A DNA stretch of 64,000 bases, from contig CAWDZK010000006.1 of the NCBI GenBank assembly GCA_963807005.1, positions 744,001-808,000 of the forward strand. Reading direction: 5' to 3'. Positions 59,969 to 64,000 of the stretch are shown here, piece after piece. How positions within the stretch are numbered: position 1 is the stretch's first letter; the number at the start of each line of letters is the position of its first letter. Position numbers and translations under genes: made by a program. The DNA comes from CAWDZK01 sp963807005 (lineage in GTDB: Bacteria; Actinomycetota; Actinomycetes; JACCUZ01). The notes beneath the pieces were generated by a model, which was given only the letters and a program-made list of their open reading frames with translations, was not told the origin of the DNA and did not search any database.

Positions 59969-61263
59969 GCGGTCCGCACGCCGGCGGGCACCGCCCACCA
60001 CTGGTCCGGCCGGTCCACGACCGGAGCGGCCGGCCCGTCGTCCAGGACGCGGGCGAGCCGGAAGAGGAACGCGGCGATGCCGGCCGCGCCCTGCATCCAG
60101 GACGTGCCCGGCGGCAGCAGCGGCGGGTCGACCCGGTGCTCGACGAACCGCCAGTACACCGTGTCGCCGTCGCGGACCGCTCGCTCGTGCAGCGCGTCGG
60201 CCATGGTCGACGCGGCCGCGAGCCAGCGCTCGTGGTCGGAGGTCGCCTGAGCGGCGTCCAGCATCGCCTCGCCCACGCCCGCGGTGCCGCAGCAGCGGCC
60301 GTCGTTGTCCCAGAAGCCGGGGCGCAGCCGCCGGGGCACGCCGGCCGTCAGCACCCGGCGCAGGCAGGCGGCCCGGAGCTCCTCGACCGGGTGCCCCGCG
60401 ACCGCCTCGACGCCCGCGTGCTCGAGTGCGGCGAACAGGTAGGACGTGCCGGTCGGCCCGTGGCACCAGGTCCAGGTCACCGGCTCGGCGTCCGGTCGGC
60501 TCGGGCGAGGGAACAGGCTCTCGACGACGAAGCCGTCCGCGTCGAGGGTCCCCAGCGCGAGCAGGTGCTGCGCGCCGCGGACGGCGGCCCCGACGAGGTC
60601 GGGACGCCCGAGCTCGTGGCCGGCAACGGCCAGCGCGCTCGCGACGCCCGCGGTGCCGTGCGCGTAGTTCGGCATCCGCGAGGGGTGGCCGCGGAACATC
60701 GGCCAGTCGAGGCCGGCCTCCGTCTCGTCCGCCACGGCCAGCAGGGCGTCCGCGCCGGTGCTGACCAGCTCGCGCGGGCCTCCCGCCCAGACGGCCGTCA
60801 TGACGATGCCGGCGCTGCCGCCGATCACGTCGGTGAGCGCCTGCCCGTCGTGGGCCTGCGACGGCCACCCGGCCGGCGTCGCGAGGCTCGTCAGCCGGTC
60901 GAACGCCGCCGTCTCCCGGCCGGGGCGGAGCAGCCGCAGCGCGGTCGCGTCGCCTGCCAGCCCGTCGTAGAGCGACGGCTCGACCCGGCTGCGGGCCTGG
61001 TCCTCGAGGCGATCGGCGACCGCCGCGGCCAGCCGTTCCTCGGCGTCGGTGAGCGCACGGTGCCGGCGCACCTCGGCGAGAACCGGTGCCAGGCCGGCGA
61101 TGCCGCCGTACAGGCTGTCACGGTCGTCCGGCGGCGTCGACCCGCTGCCGGCTTCGACCCGGTCGGGCAGCCAGGGGCCGTCGGCGCCGCGGACCTGCTC
61201 CTGCACCCACGACCAGGCGGCCTCGGCGAGCGCGCGGTGGTCGTGGGCGGTGTGTCCGCTCAC
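59938..61263 (-). CDS. LanC-like (lanthionine synthetase C family) protein
   Basis: A 441-residue protein with the alpha-toroid LanC repeat pattern (IYGG-like LYGGIAGLAPVLAEV, SLYDGLAGDATALRLL, YAHGTAGVASAL, TWMQGAAGIAAFLF-type blocks). Zinc-site motifs are WCHGPTGTSYLF and GRCCGTAGVGEAM; the second has Cys-Cys where classic LanC has Cys-His. There is no precursor peptide, LanB/LanM or transporter nearby, so it is unlikely to make a lantibiotic. The GTG at 61263 overlaps the ogt stop, making it the third gene of an alkylation-repair operon. Family knowledge: animal LanC-like proteins add glutathione to dehydroamino acids; a comparable thiol-addition repair role here is inference. Confidence 0.85.
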   Translation of the reverse strand: MSGHTAHDHRALAEAAWSWVQEQVRGADGPWLPDRVEAGSGSTPPDDRDSLYGGIAGLAPVLAEVRRHRALTDAEERLAAAVADRLEDQARSRVEPSLYDGLAGDATALRLLRPGRETAAFDRLTSLATPAGWPSQAHDGQALTDVIGGSAGIVMTAVWAGGPRELVSTGADALLAVADETEAGLDWPMFRGHPSRMPNYAHGTAGVASALAVAGHELGRPDLVGAAVRGAQHLLALGTLDADGFVVESLFPRPSRPDAEPVTWTWCHGPTGTSYLFAALEHAGVEAVAGHPVEELRAACLRRVLTAGVPRRLRPGFWDNDGRCCGTAGVGEAMLDAAQATSDHERWLAAASTMADALHERAVRDGDTVYWRFVEHRVDPPLLPPGTSWMQGAAGIAAFLFRLARVLDDGPAAPVVDRPDQWWAVPAGVRTAQRLAGSDRT

Positions 61264-61772
61264 AGCAGGCTGAGCTGGGGGTCGAGCTCGTCGGTGCCGG
61301 CGACCCGGCGCTCGAGGTCGAGCAGCAGCCGCTTGCGGTCCAGGCCGCCGCCGTAGCCGGTGAGCGACCCGTCCGCTCCGATCACCCGGTGGCACGGCAC
61401 CACGATCGAGATCGGGTTCCGGCCGTTGGCGAGACCGACCGCGCGCGAGGCGTTCGGGTTGCCGACCCGGCCGGCCAGCTGGCCGTAGTTGATCGTCTCG
61501 GCGTACGGGATCTCCCGCAGCTGCATCCAGGTGGCCTTCTGGAACGCCGTGCCGGCCGGCTCCAGCGGGAGGTGGAAGACGGTCCGGTCACCGGCGAAGT
61601 ACTCACCGAGCTGCCGGACCGCCTCGTCCAGCAGCGCGCACGGCTCGGTCGACCACTCGGGGTCCGGCTCGACGTCGAAGAGCAGCCGGGTCAGCGAGGT
61701 GCCGTCACTGGTGAGGACGAGCGGGCCGACCGGGCTGTCGAGGGTGGTCGTCCACGTGGTCGTGGTCGTCAC
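61260..61772 (-). CDS. ogt: methylated-DNA--protein-cysteine methyltransferase (Ogt)
   Basis: A 170-residue protein. The methyl-acceptor motif is IVVPCHRVIG, preceded by RAVGLANGRNPI and followed by LTGYGGGLDRKRLLL, all canonical. It removes alkyl groups from O6-guanine in a suicide reaction. GTG at 61772 with a GGAAGGA ribosome binding site. It overlaps the Ada-AlkA gene upstream and the LanC-like gene downstream by 4 bases each. Confidence 0.96.
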   Translation of the reverse strand: MTTTTTWTTTLDSPVGPLVLTSDGTSLTRLLFDVEPDPEWSTEPCALLDEAVRQLGEYFAGDRTVFHLPLEPAGTAFQKATWMQLREIPYAETINYGQLAGRVGNPNASRAVGLANGRNPISIVVPCHRVIGADGSLTGYGGGLDRKRLLLDLERRVAGTDELDPQLSLL

Positions 61773-63241
61773 GGGGTGTTCCTTCCGTCGGTGCCGGGAC
61801 GCATGGCGACGTCCCACAGGTGCATGACCGCGTACGCCCGCCACGGGCGCCACGCCTCGGCCGCGGTGCCGGCCGAGTGCGGGTCGCCGGCCTGCCCCAG
61901 GCGTTCGAGGCCGCGGCGGACGCCGAGGTCGCCCGCGAGGAAGCTGTCGGGGTCGCCCGCGACCCGCATCCTCAGGTAGTCGGCGGTCCACGGCCCGATG
62001 CCGGGCAGCGCGAGCAGCGCCGCCACGGTGGCATCGCGGTCTGCGGCCGGTCCGAGGTCGAGCGCGCCGGCCGCCACTGCCGTTGCCAGCCCGACCAGGC
62101 TGCGGGCCCGGGCCCTCGGCATCGGCAGCGCTGCGGGATCGACCGTCGCGAGGGCGTCGGCGGTGGGGAAGTGGTGGCTGAGGCCGCCGTCCGGGCGGGT
62201 CAGGGGCTTGCCGTGCGCCGTGACGAGCCGGCCGGCGACCGTGCGAGCCCCGGCGACCGAGACCTGCTGCCCGATCACGGCCCGGAAGGCCATCTCGGGC
62301 CCGTCGACGGCGCCGGGCACCCGGATGCCCGGTCGGGCCTCGACGAGGCACCCGAGCAGCGGGTCGGCGCCGAGCACCGCATCGACGGCCGCCGAGTCGG
62401 CGTCCAGGTCGAGCAGCCGGCGTACCCGGGCCACGGCGGGCACGACGTCGCGCGGGTCCTCGAGGCGCAACGTCGCGAGGACGTGGTCGGCGGCGGGGTC
62501 GAGGTCGATGGTGGCCTCGCCGTGGGGGAGCAGCAGGGCGCGGCGGAACGTGCGGCCGTCGTAGGACTCCACGCCGGGCACCGCCTTGCCGCCGAGGAGG
62601 TCGAGCAGCCAGCGGCCGTCGAACGGGGTGCGGGTGGGCAGCCGCAGCACCATGGTCCCCGGCACCGGCGCCGCGCCACGTGCCGCCGAGCGCTCTCGCA
62701 GGTCGCGCGGGGTGGTGGCGAAGACGGTTCGCACGGTGTCGTTGAACTGCCGGATGCTGGCGAAGCCGGCGGCGAAGGCGACCTCGGCCAGCCGGAGGTC
62801 GGTGGTCTCGATCAGGGTGCGGGCGGTGTGGGCCCGCTGCGCCCGGGCCAGCGCCTGCGGACCGGCCCCGACCTCGGCGACCAGGACCCGGTGCAGCTGG
62901 CGCTCGCTGTAGCCCAGCCGGTCGGCGAGCCCCCCGACGCCCTCACGGTCCACCAGGCCGTCGCCGATGAGCCGCATGGCGCGGGCGGCGGTGTCGGAGC
63001 GCACGTTCCACTCCGGGGACCCCGGGGACGCGTCCGGCCGGCACCGGCGGCAGGCCCGGAAGCCGGCCAGCTGCGCCGCGGCCGAGGTCGGGAAGAAGTC
63101 CACGTTGCGCCGCTTCGGCGTGGTCGCCGGGCAGCTCGGCCGGCAGTAGATGCCGGTGGTCCTGACCGCCGTGACGAACCAGCCGTCGAACCGCGGGTCG
63201 CGGCTGCTGACGGCCCGGTAGCAGGTCTCGTGGTCGAGCAC
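61769..63241 (-). CDS. Ada N-domain / AraC HTH / AlkA DNA-3-methyladenine glycosylase fusion
   Basis: A 490-residue protein. Residues about 1-75 are the Ada zinc domain (CYRAVSSRDPRFDGWF, IYCRPSCPATTPKRRNVDFF, ACRRCRPD: four cysteines, the first being the methylphosphotriester acceptor). An AraC-type helix-turn-helix follows (about 95-180), then AlkA (about 200-485: helix-hairpin-helix LPGIGPWTADYLRMR and catalytic Asp in FLAGDLGVRRGLE). It would sense alkylated backbone, activate its operon and excise alkylated bases. GTG at 63241 fits family N termini; ATG at 63292 would add 17 residues. Confidence 0.93.
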   Translation of the reverse strand: MLDHETCYRAVSSRDPRFDGWFVTAVRTTGIYCRPSCPATTPKRRNVDFFPTSAAAQLAGFRACRRCRPDASPGSPEWNVRSDTAARAMRLIGDGLVDREGVGGLADRLGYSERQLHRVLVAEVGAGPQALARAQRAHTARTLIETTDLRLAEVAFAAGFASIRQFNDTVRTVFATTPRDLRERSAARGAAPVPGTMVLRLPTRTPFDGRWLLDLLGGKAVPGVESYDGRTFRRALLLPHGEATIDLDPAADHVLATLRLEDPRDVVPAVARVRRLLDLDADSAAVDAVLGADPLLGCLVEARPGIRVPGAVDGPEMAFRAVIGQQVSVAGARTVAGRLVTAHGKPLTRPDGGLSHHFPTADALATVDPAALPMPRARARSLVGLATAVAAGALDLGPAADRDATVAALLALPGIGPWTADYLRMRVAGDPDSFLAGDLGVRRGLERLGQAGDPHSAGTAAEAWRPWRAYAVMHLWDVAMRPGTDGRNTP

Positions 63242-63356
63242 GTCAGCCAGTCTGCCGCAGCGGGACGACAACGACTGGCGGGCATCGGACATCGCGCTGC
63301 GGGCCTGTCGGCCAGCCCGGGCATAGTGGCCGCACCACGGAAACGGGGGTGCGGGG

Positions 63357-63950
63357 ATGTCGGAGCGACAGCGGGTGGGCGTCGAGGACCTGGAGACCAG
63401 CGTCGCCCAGGCGGCGACCACGCTCCGCCGCGGGCTGTCCAAGGACTGGAAGGTGCCGGCCGGCTCCCTGCGCTGGAGCTGCGAGCGGGTGGTCTTCCAC
63501 CTGGCCGACGACCTGGTCGCCTACGCCGGGCAGCTCGCGGCCCGGGCCGAGGACGAGTACCTGGCGTTCCGGCTCCGGATGCCCAGGGGGACCACGCCCG
63601 AGCAGCTGGTCGAGCTGCTGGAGGGCATGGCCGCGCTCCAGGCCACCACCCTCCGGGCCGCCGGACCAGCAGATCGCGGCTTTCACCCGCACGGCACCAC
63701 CGACGCCGAGGGCTTCGCCGCGCTCGGGGTGTCCGAGGTGCTGCTGCACGCCCACGACGTCGCCGGCGGCCTGCACCTGCGGTTCCGCCCGGACGACGAC
63801 CTGTGCGCCCGGGTGCTGGGTCGGCTGGCCCCGCAGCTGGAGCCGCACGACGACCCGTGGCGGCTGATGCTGTGGGCGACCGGTCGCGCGGACCTGCCCG
63901 GCCGCACGCGGGTGCGGGGGTGGCGGTGGCAGGCGGCGCCGGACTCCTGA
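63357..63950 (+). CDS. DinB/maleylpyruvate-isomerase-like mycothiol-dependent family protein
   Basis: A 197-residue protein. N-terminal helices with the metal-site pattern W-S-C-E-R-V-V-F-H-L-A-D-D-L (first His) and GVSEVLLHAHDVAGGL (paired His) match the maleylpyruvate isomerase/DinB four-helix fold. Actinobacterial members are mycothiol-dependent transferases or isomerases. The substrate is unknown. It is divergent from the Ada-AlkA operon, so could share an alkylation-responsive promoter, which is inference. Confidence 0.8.
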   Translation: MSERQRVGVEDLETSVAQAATTLRRGLSKDWKVPAGSLRWSCERVVFHLADDLVAYAGQLAARAEDEYLAFRLRMPRGTTPEQLVELLEGMAALQATTLRAAGPADRGFHPHGTTDAEGFAALGVSEVLLHAHDVAGGLHLRFRPDDDLCARVLGRLAPQLEPHDDPWRLMLWATGRADLPGRTRVRGWRWQAAPDS

Positions 63951-63973
63951 GCCCGCCGGTCGAGGCGGCCGGA

Positions 63974-63979
63974 TAGCGT
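63974..63979 (+). promoter_or_regulatory. candidate -10 box for a leaderless gene at the window end
   Basis: TAGCGT ends 6 bases before a GTG at 63986. The spacing matches the other leaderless candidates in this window. Confidence 0.4.
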
Positions 63980-63985
63980 CGGGGC

Positions 63986-64000
63986 GTGCGGATCGTGTCG
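63986..64000 (+). CDS. possible start of a gene cut by the window edge
   Basis: GTG CGG ATC GTG TCG reads VRIVS, a common N terminus, and follows a TAGCGT box. Only five codons are visible, so no function can be given. Confidence 0.3.

Noticed and set aside
59938..61263. Lantibiotic biosynthetic cluster
   Set aside because: No precursor peptide, LanB/LanM dehydratase, protease or exporter is nearby, and the neighbours are DNA repair genes.

Overview
This is a 64 kb stretch of chromosome from a high-GC Actinomycetota bacterium. GC content is visibly about 70 percent or more. GTG starts are common, many gene pairs overlap as ATGA or GTGA, and several genes look leaderless (a TAnnnT box 6-8 bases before the start codon). 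Gene content agrees: a tmRNA with a mycobacterial-type tag (ADSNQRAYALAA), DUF3039, an F420-type luciferase-like enzyme, a CysNC fusion, an ACT-containing malic enzyme and rifamycin phosphotransferase. I cannot fix the genus. No insertion sequence, prophage, CRISPR array or tRNA was found.

Layout. 1-6.8 kb: cell-envelope and ribosome-rescue block (LytM/M23 peptidase cut by the window edge, S41 protease, smpB, DUF2207 membrane protein, Ser/Thr kinase on the minus strand, ssrA with promoter and terminator). 7-11.2 kb: a thiol/sulfur redox island (small zinc-ribbon-like protein, ArsR-rhodanese regulator, CPVC membrane protein, DsbA-like oxidoreductase, CcdA-like protein, DsrE-like protein, DUF302), with a CsoR-type palindrome and a second palindrome over the regulator's ribosome binding site. 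11.4-15.3 kb: rifamycin phosphotransferase preceded by a rifamycin-associated element, a two-domain VOC protein and a DUF5808 protein. 15.3-23.2 kb: divergent LysR regulator and a complete oligopeptide-type ABC importer translationally coupled to a NylB-like amide hydrolase, followed by the remnant of a class III CoA-transferase. 23.7-31.7 kb: miscellaneous enzymes (GNAT-FMN reductase fusion, alpha/beta hydrolase, F420-type oxidoreductase, cupin, gamma-glutamyltransferase) and a TetR-MFS efflux pair. 32-35.8 kb: sulfate activation (cysD, cysNC) and a PlsC-type acyltransferase.

35.8-40 kb: a coupled signalling operon (anti-sigma-type ATPase, unknown protein, response regulator-PP2C phosphatase, CHASE3 histidine kinase, single-domain response regulator). 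40-49 kb: small membrane protein, malic enzyme, VanZ-like protein, YqgE/AlgH, DUF3039, secreted M43 metalloprotease, sulfite-oxidase-type molybdoenzyme, MFS transporter, helicase, STAS protein. 49-51 kb: PBP4-type D,D-carboxypeptidase and an Lrp/AsnC regulator. 51-57.7 kb: tyrosine/homogentisate catabolism (hpd, fahA, a conserved unknown, hmgA) with an exact 59-bp tandem repeat between hpd and fahA, then a class V aminotransferase. 57.8-64 kb: small enzymes and a coupled alkylation-repair operon (Ada-AlkA fusion, Ogt, LanC-like protein).

The most interesting observations are the 59-bp repeat array at the hpd 3' end, the LanC-like protein coupled to DNA alkylation repair, the LysR-ABC-NylB-like cluster, the ArsR-rhodanese thiol redox island with its two palindromes, and the RAE in front of rph.
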